Source: Phytophthora hibernalis
Taxonomy: Eukaryota > Oomycota > Peronosporomycetes > Peronosporales > Peronosporaceae
Assembly: GCA_012656075.1 (NCBI GenBank)
Contig: JAAKBF010000014.1
Span: 248,001 to 312,000, forward strand
Length of the DNA stretch: 64,000 nt
Reading direction: 5' to 3'
Below, in pieces: positions 29,725-40,200 of this stretch. Below the pieces are notes generated by a model. That model was given only the letters and a program-made list of their open reading frames with translations, searched no databases and was not told the DNA's origin. Numbering within the stretch: the first letter of the stretch is position 1; every line of letters begins with the position of its first letter. A program made the translations under genes and the position numbers.

Positions 29725-31327
29725 TGTGACGAAGTCGGTGAAACTTTCACGCCCAAGTGTTGCGGTAGCCCAGACTTAATCCTGAAACTTAAGCCTCGGG
29801 GGTGTGAACCCTGAACTCAGTTCCTTGAAACTGCGATTCACAGTGGCGTGGTATTTTGTGTAATCCATATCGGCGTCGATTAATTAGGGGAGCCTGGATT
29901 TGCCACCAAATGAGTTGTCCAATACAAATAGGCCTTGAAAATGTCGGGCGTAACGTTCACTTCCTGAACGCACTTCTCCAACGTCTGAATCCGGATCCAA
30001 GAACCCAGAAGAAACACCACTTTCAGATAACCAATACAAATACAGAGTTATATACAACAAACAGCCCCTACTTATTCTTATAGACCCTTGAGCCGTAGGT
30101 CTGAACGCCAGTCAACTAGGGCTGCGTTCAGGGTACTGGTCAACCCTGAAGCCCTTTCACACGCGCACCACCCTCAGATGAGGGAAATAACACACACAAA
30201 TACAATCCAACCTTAAACGCAGTCTATCAAATATTCATGTGGATGACTGCTATAATCACCCAAGAAGGTCATGTCAATATGAAATGAAACACCGCCCTTA
30301 CTGTCCACGCAGCGGGATCAACTAGAAAATGGAATGTAAGGATCACGTCAGACACCTACGTGACTGATCCCCTCACAACTGTACTAGAATCTTTTAGGGA
30401 GTCCCGCACCGAACCGTCCTTAACTGATTGGCGGACTCGTTTCCTGCTTGTCTGAAGCCCTTATTTGAGCGACTTGTGTAGTAGGGGGTGAACGGACTCT
30501 GATTGTTATCTTTGCTAGCCTATCGCTAACTATTCGTAAATGGTATCTTGTTGTCTTCGTTCTTCTGTGTTCTTCTGTGTTCCTTCATTGCGATCTTCTG
30601 CTTTGACTTGATTTGATTATACTGGATGTTGACGTTGACACTTTGTGGGTTGATCTTCCCATCTTCAAGGGGCCATGTCTTTGTGTTTGCTGGATTCTTG
30701 ATATCCTGAGCGCAAGTGTTTTCCACCTACGCTCAGGGTTCTGGAACCTGGATATAACTTGAAACCGATGTGTACCGCCTCACAGAGCAGGATGACCTTG
30801 GGCGCACACAATAATTTGCACGCTCGGGTATCTGCGTTCAAGGACGACCTGCGTCCAGGAACTAAAGTGCGTCCAAGGTCTTGCGACCAAAGGTACACTC
30901 AATGTAGAGGCTTCACACGGTATTTTTCTTGGCTTTCTGCTTCACTCGGTACTTGTGGACACGGCGAGTTCCGGGTACACGGGTATGTGTGCATTCAGAC
31001 TTTAGACGAGGTGGGACGCCACATACAATACGTTTGCATGAGCGTTTTCAACTCCAGATTGGGTTAACCCGCTTAAGGACGGGGCGATCTGGACATAGAT
31101 CTGCGTTCAGGGTTTCAGACCCTGACCGCAGTCTTCCAAATCTAAAGGGCCCATCTTAAAGCCTGACCGCATCCGCTCCGCGGAACACAGCCGAATTCCA
31201 TGTCGTACTTGCGCAAGGCGCATAGACAGTACCGATAAATTTTCAATAGCCAATCAAATATCAGGATAATTCCAGGTCAGCATTCACTGGGTGGGTCCAG
31301 GAGAAAATCGCACTCAGCCTCGTGTCA
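29725..31327 (-). mobile_element. Solo LTR of a Ty3/gypsy element (inverted)
   Basis: 1603 bp that match, in inverted orientation and at identical length, the LTR at 52790-54392 (paired coordinates sum to 84117 throughout). On the plus strand it starts TGTGACGAAG and ends CTCGTGTCA. No primer-binding site or internal retroelement sequence adjoins either end. Flanking pentamers ACCAC and ACTAC could be a target duplication with one mismatch. Short frames inside are shared with the other LTR and are not genes. Confidence 0.85.
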
Positions 31328-32920
31328 ACTACGACCGAGGGCTCCGTCGCGAGCACCGCTGCCAGAAGACGCAGTCCAGACCTCTGCAAGAGAAGCAGGC
31401 ACAGCTATCCGCAGCTACAAGCGAGCCATGAAGTTGTCGTAGCCACTCGATCCCGGGTGTGTTGGCTCCCCCATTTGTTTATACCTGGTTTTGTATGGTT
31501 CTAATCTGTGTGTGTCACACAGATAGAGGTTAAGCAGAGGTAAAGGTTAAGCTAAGCTTAACCTCCCAGGGGTTAACAAAGTTACTGAAGTTAGCTAACT
31601 ACGACAGCTCTAACATTCGCAGCATCCGGCGAACCCTTCTCCCGCACGCCTGGCACGTCGGCCTTGTGCACCGATGCGGGACATCTCCGCCGTATCTGCG
31701 GCGTCGGCAGGGCTCCCGATTAATGCAGAAGTACATAAATTAATGTACATTTATTTGCTCCCATAATGTATGGAAACCACTTGGGGATGTACATACAATT
31801 ATGTATGGCGAGAGGTTTTACAAATGCATTATTAATGGGCGAATTTACCATTTTTCCAGTTGCCAACACAGGCGCGTGCTACCAGAAATCGAGCGCTACG
31901 AGTCTGCCCTCCGCTATCTTCTATTATGTATCTTGCTTCTTATTAATAGCCCGAAGATGGTCGACATCGCCACCTTGAGGCCACAAGGTCCGCTACTTGC
32001 CATGGCACCGGTGCTGGAGCCACCTGACAACGAGCCGCGTCGGACGCGGATGATGCGGTCATCACCCAGAACGCAGAGGCGCACCGCGATGCGATTATCC
32101 TGCGTTTACGTGTATTTATCAAGAAAATGGACTAAGTTGTTTTCCTGGTCAGTGACAACTGCCCGCCGCCAGTTCATGAGTGCATTGATTACATGAAGTA
32201 TACGATTTTCCATTATGCATTAATCCCCATTAATGGCCATTATGTATGTAAGGTGTCTTGTGTTTATTAATGCATAATGTATGGTCCGCTCGAAAAATGA
32301 CATGCGATTAATGCCATTATCGGGAGCCCTGGGCGTTGGTGCGCGCCGGACGCAGTGCGCGACGACGAGGGGATGGCGACCAGTCATGCCACCGTCAGTC
32401 GTTACTCATTATTTTTTCACTATCGTACACACCACACCAAGTCTTTGTAGTCGGCGGGGCTATCGGACAACACGCTACTCGGCTACTGTTGCTGATCTTG
32501 GAGTGAGTGCGCCTCCGCCAGCCTACCATTGAAAAATTTAAGCCAATTGAAAACCCAAAAGCTGTAACAAATTCGTGCTACTCGTTCCTAAACAAAAACG
32601 TTGTCTAGAGTACGCCTGTCGCCTGTATGCAAACCGAGCGGCATCAATTTTGATTGAAAGAAATAATTGTGCTATTAAAATAGCACAATTATTTACTATT
32701 GTTGGAGAATGCACCGATTATCCTCCGTCTCATGCCCGATGGTATTGCTGCTGGGTGGTATGAATTGATGTTCCGTTAGTATGGTGGCACTGCCTGGTCG
32801 TTCATATGTGTCTTGCGGCACACCTGCACATTTTCGCTCACATGAGGTGTTGACTATTACCGGTGTCACGTACAGTATTATAACGTATAATATGGTTTAA
32901 AGTATGACACTCTATTTATA
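31328..32920. other. Non-coding, AT-rich repeats
   Basis: No supported gene. AT-rich blocks rich in ATTAATG and ATAATGTATGG (31735-31850 and 32205-32285) bracket a GC-rich core, which suggests a decayed element, but I cannot define ends. A perfect hairpin lies at 32661-32694. Confidence 0.4.
32661..32694. repeat. Perfect 16-bp hairpin
   Basis: AAATAATTGTGCTATT and its exact reverse complement are separated by AA. It is isolated, with no T-run, so not an obvious terminator. It may be a cruciform-prone remnant of a transposon tip. Confidence 0.8.
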
Positions 32921-32989
32921 TAGAGTGCGGTAAAACTCGAAGAGAGCGTACTATTTTATGCGCACTCTATTTCGAAACTCACGAGCGCT

Positions 32990-33075
32990 GACAGCTCAGG
33001 TGGTTAAGGCACCTGGGTTTATTGAGGGGCCCTGGTGGGGAGCAGGGTTGTCGCGGGTTCGATTCTCATCGAATA
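32990..33075 (+). other. tRNA-like / SINE-like segment
   Basis: GCTCAGGTGGTTAAGGCACC resembles a D-arm with an A-box, and GGGTTCGATTCTC about 55 bases later resembles a B-box. Acceptor and T-stem pairing is poor, so this is not a functional tRNA. It may be a tRNA-derived remnant inside the pogo-type element. Confidence 0.3.
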
Positions 33076-33169
33076 CGTTAATTCCACGTGCTGAAATGGT
33101 AAGTCTCCAGTTGTATTCCCATTCATTCTAGCTGCAAGTGCATCTGGCTAACATCTTCTTTTACTACAG

Positions 33170-34491
33170 CTAATCCTCAATGACGATGTCATCTTGCGTC
33201 TCCATCATATCACCAATTGCCTCATCGCTGTCGATAGTCGCGTGATCTTGCAGCTCCCACGCCATTCGAAATTTCGTTCCGTACACGTCGTGTCGCGCGA
33301 TGTGCCACGACGTGGGCTCGTCACTAAACCCGCACATCGATACGCTTTTTGTTATCACGCTCTCCGGCGTTTGTCTCCACGCTTTGAGCACCCATGACGC
33401 TACGAGCTCTACCTCTGGGGGCCGCGGATTCCCTCCTTTAGTGTACCGAACCTTGTCAGAGTGCTTCCACTCATTGATGATGTTGGAGAGATTGTCCTTA
33501 AACGACTTGTAGATCACCACATCTCCCGCTTGCAGGTAGGGTGTCAAGCCGCCAGGGATTACCGCCATCTTGATGTCCTTGTCGACGCACCGCTGCTTGA
33601 CCACCTTGCCGATATGAGACCTCATGGAGTCCCAGACAACGTATTGTCCAGCAGCTTTAGCAATGTCAGGAACGTACCAGTCGAGCCAATTGACAATAAA
33701 TGTCTGGTCCACCCACGCCCGTTCTTGATACGCAACGTAGCACCCTCCAATCCGTTCAATAGAGCCCTCGCCTTACGTTTCCAAATTAGACACGGCGGCA
33801 ACTTTTTCAGAAGCCGTCACCGCAAGGGCGGCTGTGATGCGCATGGACAAAACCCCGTGGAGCGGATGACAACGTGACGTGCCCCAATCTCATCAACCGT
33901 GTGGGTTCGCGAGTCTTCAAAATAGACGGCCGTTTCGTCCATCAGAATGGTCCGTTCGAGGTTCATCAAGAGCTTGTGCTCAGCCAGGTACGACATGTAA
34001 GAAACAGTTCTTTCCACCAGCACTTCGTCGTTGAGCGTCGTCAGGTTCGTACGCTTGCGTAGTGTCAGACTGTTGCAGGTCATGAAACCCTGCACACATG
34101 GATTGGAGGCCACAAAACGAATGGGGTCGTCTTCGTGCTCTTCCTCCGTGCGACTTGCTTGAAAGAGCTCGATAGCCGTTGAAGCAATCCATTCTCGGGT
34201 AACTTTTTCTTTTCGAATTCGCTTGTCGTAGAGATGGTCAACCAACGCGTCCTCAACTGCATCGAGAAGAGGCTTCCTGTCACCACCGACAATACGGCAC
34301 CGAGAACCGCATTAAGCACGGATCTGTTCTCGATCGCGCCACCACCTGCGAAACGCTGATGCGGAAACCCTCCAAACGAGTCGGCGAAAGTGTGGCTCAG
34401 CACGCGAAGGGACGCCGCCACCTTTGAATTCAATCCAGTCGATGGCTTGCTGCTTGAAACTGATCTCGACCCGCTTGCGTTGAGGAGGCAT
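33170..34491 (-). pseudogene. Pogo-type DDE_1 transposase
   Basis: The ATG at 34491 (MPPQRKRVEISFKQQAIDWI) begins a helix-turn-helix region with SASAFRRWWRDREQI. After a frame change, TREWIASTAIELFQA and ILMDETAVYFED (first catalytic Asp) follow. A second break precedes VVWDSMRSHIGKVVKQRC (second Asp) and IPGGLTPYLQAGDVVIYKSFKDNL, the characteristic DDE_1 block with the third acidic site. It ends at 33170 after an acidic tail. At least two frame breaks suggest it is inactive, although each could be a single-base error. Confidence 0.7.
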
Positions 34492-34731
34492 GGGAAAATG
34501 GAAACTGAGAAGGATAATGCAAGAATCGCACCGTGTCAAACGAATGGTAGACATACCTGCTGGGTGGACTGAATTCGGTTGTGTTCTGCAGCGCTGGTTA
34601 GCGAATTCGAATGTATTCCACACAGCCATAAGACATATCTCGACAATTCTCGAACTTCAATAAGTACTATAGAGCGCACTCTATTCAAGCGTCCTCTATT
34701 TTGATAGAGTGCGCTGTTTTGCCGCACTGTA

Positions 34732-36068
34732 TTCGCAGGGCATTCTATTAGCTAGGGGAACTCTATTCGGTATTACATGAATTAATGATATGTGCCTGCT
34801 CAATACAATACGGACGTAATGATGCGGAATTCGACTGCGATGGAGCTCTTGCTCCCACATCATTCGAAAGCATTTACGAGGTTGTTCGCGCTTGCAAGCG
34901 GTCTGACAGGTTAACGGCACCGCCGTTGCAGTGAGGGTGACCCAGCCTGTTGAACATGACGGTCATCTGGGCAGGCAGAATGCTACACATCGAGTAGGTG
35001 AAAGGATGCAACAGCAGCCTCAAGTCAATTTGTTCGACCACCGTGGCAAATTGTTTGTTTATTTTATTATCCAAACCGTTTGCCACCAACACTTTGTTGC
35101 TATCTACTGTACGTAGCGTACGTACATGTACATGGGATAAAGGCGACCAGCGCACCTCGCACTAACGTCATGTTGACGGAGCATCTGGACCGCGCAGTTT
35201 TATCAAGACTCCATCGTGCCTGTATTATTTTAGATGTATTTTCACTGGGTGGTTCAGGCGCAGCGCAAATTGCGCTGCGCAATACATGTACCGGTATTAA
35301 AATACATGTACGAAGTTTAGGGAGAGACAAAAAGAGAAGAGAGGGTGGAAGGTGGATGGTACACGCGACAGGAAGCAATGGCCAGTTATTTGAGCTCGAT
35401 TTTAGGTCAGTACATGTTCTGTTGCACAATAAGCCGTATAATATAAAAAAGTACATGTACGAAGCTCGGAGAGAATGATTGATTCTGGTTTACGGCTATA
35501 CGGTGAACCAAACGCGTGCGGCATCGATGATTCATTTCAGTGAATTATCATCGGAAACCGATATTAATACTGGTAAACAGTATATTTTTATCCTACCGGT
35601 ACCGGTACTACCGGTTGCCTACTGTATTCGAGCTTCGACAATTTGGTACCGGCTGCAATTCCGGAGCCCCGCGTGCGTTGCAAGCGGGAGTCGAGAACGC
35701 TTTGCCCACACTTGCATGTCGTGTTGACTCCACAAGGTGAGAAATTCGGTCCCTCTCAAATCCCAGTCGAACAGAGGTCAACTGGGGCTCATACTTGGAC
35801 CAAGTGAATGCGGCCCAGTTTCGTATCCGGACGGTGATTTAAATGCTCATAAAATGGATAAGTTCAACTGTTTGGTCCAACTCAAGTGTCGGCTGGAAAG
35901 AGTCGGTGGTCAGCAGTTTCGGTATCAATTCCACCAGCCGTGCCCTGCTCTTTACGCGCACCATTCTCTGTTTGCAGCCCCGCGTTGCTGCCTCGTTCGG
36001 TTCGGTCTCACTCTGGAACTCACCAGGCAAACGACAGGCTAGCGGTAGACTTAACAGGTTGCGTCGCG
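34732..36068. other. Intergenic with ACATGTAC repeats and a GC palindrome
   Basis: No supported gene. ACATGTACGAAG followed by a purine-rich GGGAGAG-like stretch occurs near 35303 and again near 35452. ACCGGTACCGGTACTACCGG is at about 35597. The right end should hold the promoter of the FBT-type transporter. Confidence 0.4.
35258..35280. repeat. Perfect 23-nt palindrome
   Basis: GCGCAGCGCAA and its exact reverse complement surround a single A. No function is evident; it could be a symmetric protein-binding site. Confidence 0.8.
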
Positions 36069-37829
36069 ATGGGAGTGCCGTCCACCCACAAGGAGGGCAG
36101 TGGCTTCTACTCCACTTCCGCATACACCAATTCCGTGCCGGAGTCCAGCTACGGCGGCATGGACCACGGCCACTCCACCATGATCTCGACGTACGGGCCC
36201 GACGGTCGCAACAGCTTCGACAGCCTCGAGCCGTCCGCCATGCTGGGCAACAACAGGTTCGTGGCAGGCAACAAGTTCTTCAACTACCAGCAGTTCGGCG
36301 CGTTGCGCGAGGGCGGCGGCGTGAGCCTCTTCTCCCAATCATACTACGGCCTGCTCTTCGCCACGGCCCAAAGCAGCCTCATCTACGCCGTGCTCCGGTA
36401 CTGCATGCGGCCCACGCTCATGCATTCGCTGCTTCTGCAGCGGTCCGAGAGTTCCGTCGTCATCGAGTGTCTGCTGAGTCTCCCACGACGCTCAGCTTCT
36501 TCTTGGGCCTGCTGTCCGACATCCTGCCCATTGGCGGGTACCGTCGCAAGTCCTACATGATCACAGGCACGCTGCTGAGCTTCTGCATGTGCATGGGGCT
36601 CATGATCCTGTCAGCCACCGTGGACGTTGACCACTCGACCGAGGACCAGCTCAGCAACTACATCGTCTACTACATGGTGCTCATCATGGGCGCGACGTTC
36701 GGCACCATGCTCAGCAAAATCGCCACGGACGCGCGCGTGATCGAGCTATCCCAACGCGAGCCGCTCACCACGCGCGGCACGCTGCAGATCAACTACCTGC
36801 TCTTCCGAACCGGCATCGAGTGGGTCGGACTCTGGTTGACTGCTGGCATGATTCGCTTCGACCAAGACAAGGGAAACTATGCTCTGCGCGTGGACCCGTT
36901 CTGGGCCTACGCCATGCTGTCGCTGCTGAGCTTGATGCCGGTCCCCTTCGTGTTGCGTAACTGCACAGAGCGCACGGTGGTTCAAGCAGAGGCCAGCTTG
37001 ATGAACGAGATTGTTGCAGAGGAAGGCAGCGTTGCTATGATCACGCCGGCGCCGGCCACCGCCAGCGCTCGTATCAGCGCCTTCTTCCGCATGTGTCAGC
37101 AACGCGCCATGTGGCAGCTCGTGCTGTTCTTGTGCGTCCTGTTAGCTACCACGCGCTTCTACTTCGGCTCAGCCAATGCCGTGTTCGTCCGTCTTGCAGA
37201 CCTCAACCCAAACACCACGCTCGTGACGAACGCACTCAAGTACGTGACGACCATCGCCTCGATGATCATGTGGAAGTTCTTTTGGTCCAACTCGTCCTGG
37301 CGGCGGTGTGTGTCTCGGCATCGCTGTCATGGTTGTGCCCGAGACCTTCCGCGCACTCTTGATGATCTACGTGCCGTCGGTGCGCGGTCAGGCGTTCTAC
37401 GATATCCTCGGCTGTATTCCAGGCTTCACGGACGGCATCATCACCATTTTCTCGCTGATCCCCGCCACTGAGATTGCTGAAAACGGTTCAGAAGGTGCCA
37501 CCCAAGGCATGCTGCTGTCGTTCCGCAGCACGATCGCTATCGCGATGCGTACACTCAGTAGTGACTGGATGTCAGACGCAGCTCCGATAAACACAAACGA
37601 CGGAACGAGTCGTCTTATGTGGCTGTTGATCATCTCGTATATTGTGCACGCGATGGCTTTCTTCTCGGTGCTGCTGCTGCCCCGCCAGAAGCTCGACGCG
37701 CAGCAGATGCGCGTGTATGGCGGCTACAGCAAGTTCGCCTGCATCGCTATCTGGATCATTTTTGTCGTCTTCTTCGTATACGCCATGGCGGTGAATCTCA
37801 AGGCCATGGCTGACATGGCAAGCAAGTAA
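36069..37829 (+). CDS. Folate-biopterin transporter (FBT) family membrane protein
   Basis: The ATG at 36069 (MGVPSTHKEGSG) starts a hydrophilic N-terminus of about 90 residues. About twelve transmembrane helices follow. FBT landmarks are LSFFLGLLSDILPIGGYRRKSYM, the loop region RTGIEWVGLW, LVQLVLAAVCV and FTDGIITIFSLIPATEIAENGSEGATQG. Three one-base breaks separate the reading frames: near 36480 (before PTTLSFF), in a T run at 37276-37279, and in the GTGTGTGT tract near 37305. The last two lie in a homopolymer and a simple repeat, so the gene may be intact. Its last 90 codons-strand bases are copied in the right palindrome arm at 62517-62606. Confidence 0.8.
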
Positions 37830-38078
37830 AAGAAGTCGAGTCCTAAGCTCTAAGTTGTAAGTTATTGGAAACCAGGGTATGAACATAAGAAACTGCTTTT
37901 GGGGTCGATGTACTGGCATGCGCTTCGCATGGGTTTCTGGTTCATGTTATGGGTAGGATACATGTGTGAGCCACAAATTAGGTCAGGTATCGTAGCGTTC
38001 ATGGCCTCGTTCTACACTTTCGTTGCTCTACCGGTAATGAGGCTCGCACCGCGAATTCTCAACAGGAACATATTCGTA

Positions 38079-39171
38079 TCAACCGAATACATCACTGCTC
38101 AGCTCCTTTTCGAACAGGATGCCTTCGACGAGAGGGTCCTCGTTGATAACAACCGTCTTCGTCTGGGCATAGTCCATGGACATGTAGAATGCTCGCGCCG
38201 TGTCCATCACGGCGCCTGTGCCCAGCCAGACCTTCCGAAAACCGTGTTCCTGTGCCCACTGTTCAAGCACCCCGACCAAGATGCGACCAATGCCATGGCG
38301 TCGATAATTATCATTCACTGACATTCGGCGCAGTTCACCGACGTTGCTGTCTTGAGCCTCGAGCGCCACCATTCCTACCACTTCAGTCGGCTTCGTTCGA
38401 GGCGTAGCCACCCAGAAGTTACCCCGGGAATGATATACGTAGTCTCAATACTGCTCAAATCACCCGTCATCATGATCTCGTTTATATGTTGCTCCAGCAC
38501 TTCAGCATTCACCTTGTGCGCCGGGTAATTGATCAAGCCGTCTTTGAAGAGCGTCACAACCTGATCCAAGTCCTCCGCCCGAAATTGGCGTACAACAATG
38601 TCAGCCGAGTTGCAAGGCTCTTCCAGACGCTTTTCAAACGTGTAGGCCGCGAAATACGGATCCTCACTCACTACGGTGACTGCAGTCTGCTCGTAGCCCA
38701 CCGAGGGGTAAAAGCTCGAGCCTTGTCCATCGGGCCGCCTGTCGTCAACCAAACCTTTCGGATCCCGTTCTCTTGAGCCCACTGCTCGAGTGCGGCGATG
38801 AGTTTTCGTCCGACACGGCGGCGTCGGTAAGAGTCTTTCACTGACATGCGACGCAGTTCGCCCTCCTTGTTGTCCTTCGGTTCGAGCCCCACGATACCCA
38901 CCACCGCTGTCGGGTCTGTTGTGGAAGTTGCGACCCAGAAATTGCCTCCAGGGGCAATGTAAGTGCCATGGATATCGCTCAGATCACCGTCCAGACACTC
39001 TTGAAGGTACACGTCCGTGAGCTCAGACAAGGCTCGGAACGATTCATACGACCGCATACCAGCCTTGAAAATCTCTTCGACTTGAGGCAGGTCCTCGGCT
39101 CGGAACTGGCGAACCACAATGTCAACCGAAACGTGTTTTCTCTTGGCTTGGCCGGATCGGGAGTGGTCCAT
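38079..39171 (-). CDS. Tandem two-domain GNAT acetyltransferase (left copy)
   Basis: Domain 1 (39171-38690) has VDIVVRQFRAEDLPQVEEIF, GNFWVATSTT, ELRRMSVKDSYRRRRVGRKL (motif A, acetyl-CoA pyrophosphate loop) and a KVWLTTGG strand. Domain 2 repeats the order: SADIVVRQFRAEDLDQV, ELRRMSVNDNYRRHGIGRIL, KVWLGTG, ending at 38079. GNAT enzymes transfer acetyl from acetyl-CoA to amines; the substrate here is unknown. Two breaks split the frame: a T5 run shortened to T4 at about 38709 (the right copy keeps T5), and a G run at about 38422 that is short in both copies. Confidence 0.8.
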
Positions 39172-39629
39172 TAGTAATAGTGAGCGTTGGCGGGGAGAAC
39201 TTTGATTCGAAAGTGATAGTGATCGTGGTCAAAGCCTCTTTGCCAAACAGCGTTGTCCTTAACTCAGTAGAGGACATGAGGCTCAACATGTATTATAATA
39301 CATCATCGTAAACTTCCTTTTGGTTTCGTAATCGAAAACGTGTTATACCTTACAACCTATTTAAATTAGTGTCCGTATCAGTACATGTATGACAGATTGT
39401 CAAAGGTAAAGTACCAGCATTCCGCCGTTGGAAGCTCGCAATCGCATTGATACAAATCCCATGTTGACTGCTCACCCGACAGGAAAAGAAAGCTAAGCGT
39501 TAACCTTAACGTTAAGGCCCTCGTAGTGTCCGTTTCTCCGCGCTATCAATGTTATTTTTTCTGTTTGGTAGCTCGCTCTAAGCTTATGCGGACCCTTCTC
39601 GACCCTGACCGGGTTCACGTTTACCCATC
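39172..39629. other. Intergenic between GNAT genes
   Basis: No gene. This holds the upstream region of the tandem GNAT and the 3' flank of the single GNAT, both on the minus strand, with GTTAACCTTAACGTTAAGG near 39500. The same sequence is present in the right arm (60717-61173). Confidence 0.5.
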
Positions 39630-40165
39630 TTAGAGCTGCTTGGCGAGTTGAAAGACTTCCACGCGCGGGTCCTCGGACACCACCTTGGTGCCGGCGTTCT
39701 GGTAGCCGATCGCCCGGTAGAAGGCGCGCGCATCGTCCTTGGGGCCTCCGTTCATGAGGACAATTTGGGTGAAGCCGTGCGCCTTGCCCCAGCTCTCGAG
39801 CTCCGCCACGAGCCGCCGACCGAGACCGTGGCGGCGGTAGACGCTGGAGACGGCCATGCGCCGCAACTCTCCCACACCATCTCCCTTGGCTTGCAAGCCA
39901 ACGATCCCAACGACCTTCTCTCCGTGCTCCCCGTCGGGCGTCGTCACGACCCAGAAGTTCCCCCAGGGACGATGTAGGCGCTCGGGATGCGTGACAGGTC
40001 GCTGTCCAGACTCTCCTGGATGAAGTCGCCCCAGTGGTCTTCCACGTGCGAGGGCACAGTGTCTCGGTAGAACTCGCAGCCGTCGACGAAGACCGCGTTC
40101 ACACCTGGATCGTCCTGCGGCGCATACTGCCGGATGCAGAGTTCGGGCTGCTCGCCGGTCGCCAT
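39630..40165 (-). CDS. Single-domain GNAT acetyltransferase (left copy)
   Basis: ATG at 40165 (MATGEQPELCIRQYAPQD). Motif A is ELRRMAVSSVYRRHGLGRRL, and the C-terminal strand-helix is QIVLMNGGPKDDARAFYRAIGYQ. It ends AKQL at 39630. A run of five G at about 39960-39964 breaks the frame at VPGG; the right copy has four G, and six are needed for the family reading VPGGNFWV. It belongs to the same family as the tandem protein next door. A retroelement begins about 35 bp upstream. Confidence 0.8.
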
Positions 40166-40200
40166 GGGACCTGTCCGCAGTCGCGGTTCCTCCAAGCAAG

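Larger units (their letters stand above)
32921..34731 (-). mobile_element. Pogo/Tigger-like DNA transposon, decayed
   Basis: TAGAGTGCGGTAAAAC at 32921-32936 is matched by GTTTTGCCGCACTGTA at 34716-34731 (inverse with two mismatches). Both ends carry further internal copies of the GCGCACTCTAT sub-motif, as in subterminal transposase-binding repeats. TA is the first and last dinucleotide. The transposase pseudogene inside fits the pogo group. Confidence 0.65.
37740..40165. repeat. Left arm of a large palindrome
   Basis: Matches 60182-62606 in inverted orientation (coordinates sum to 100346 or 100347). It carries the end of the FBT gene and both GNAT genes. The arms differ by a few substitutions (for example an Asp codon here and a Tyr codon there in GNAT-1) and by homopolymer lengths. 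The homology stops exactly at the GNAT-1 start codon. Confidence 0.9.

Noticed and set aside
30526..30726. Short frames in the LTR that are identical at 53391-53591
   Set aside because: They are shared because the two LTRs are near-identical, and there is no motif or codon signal.
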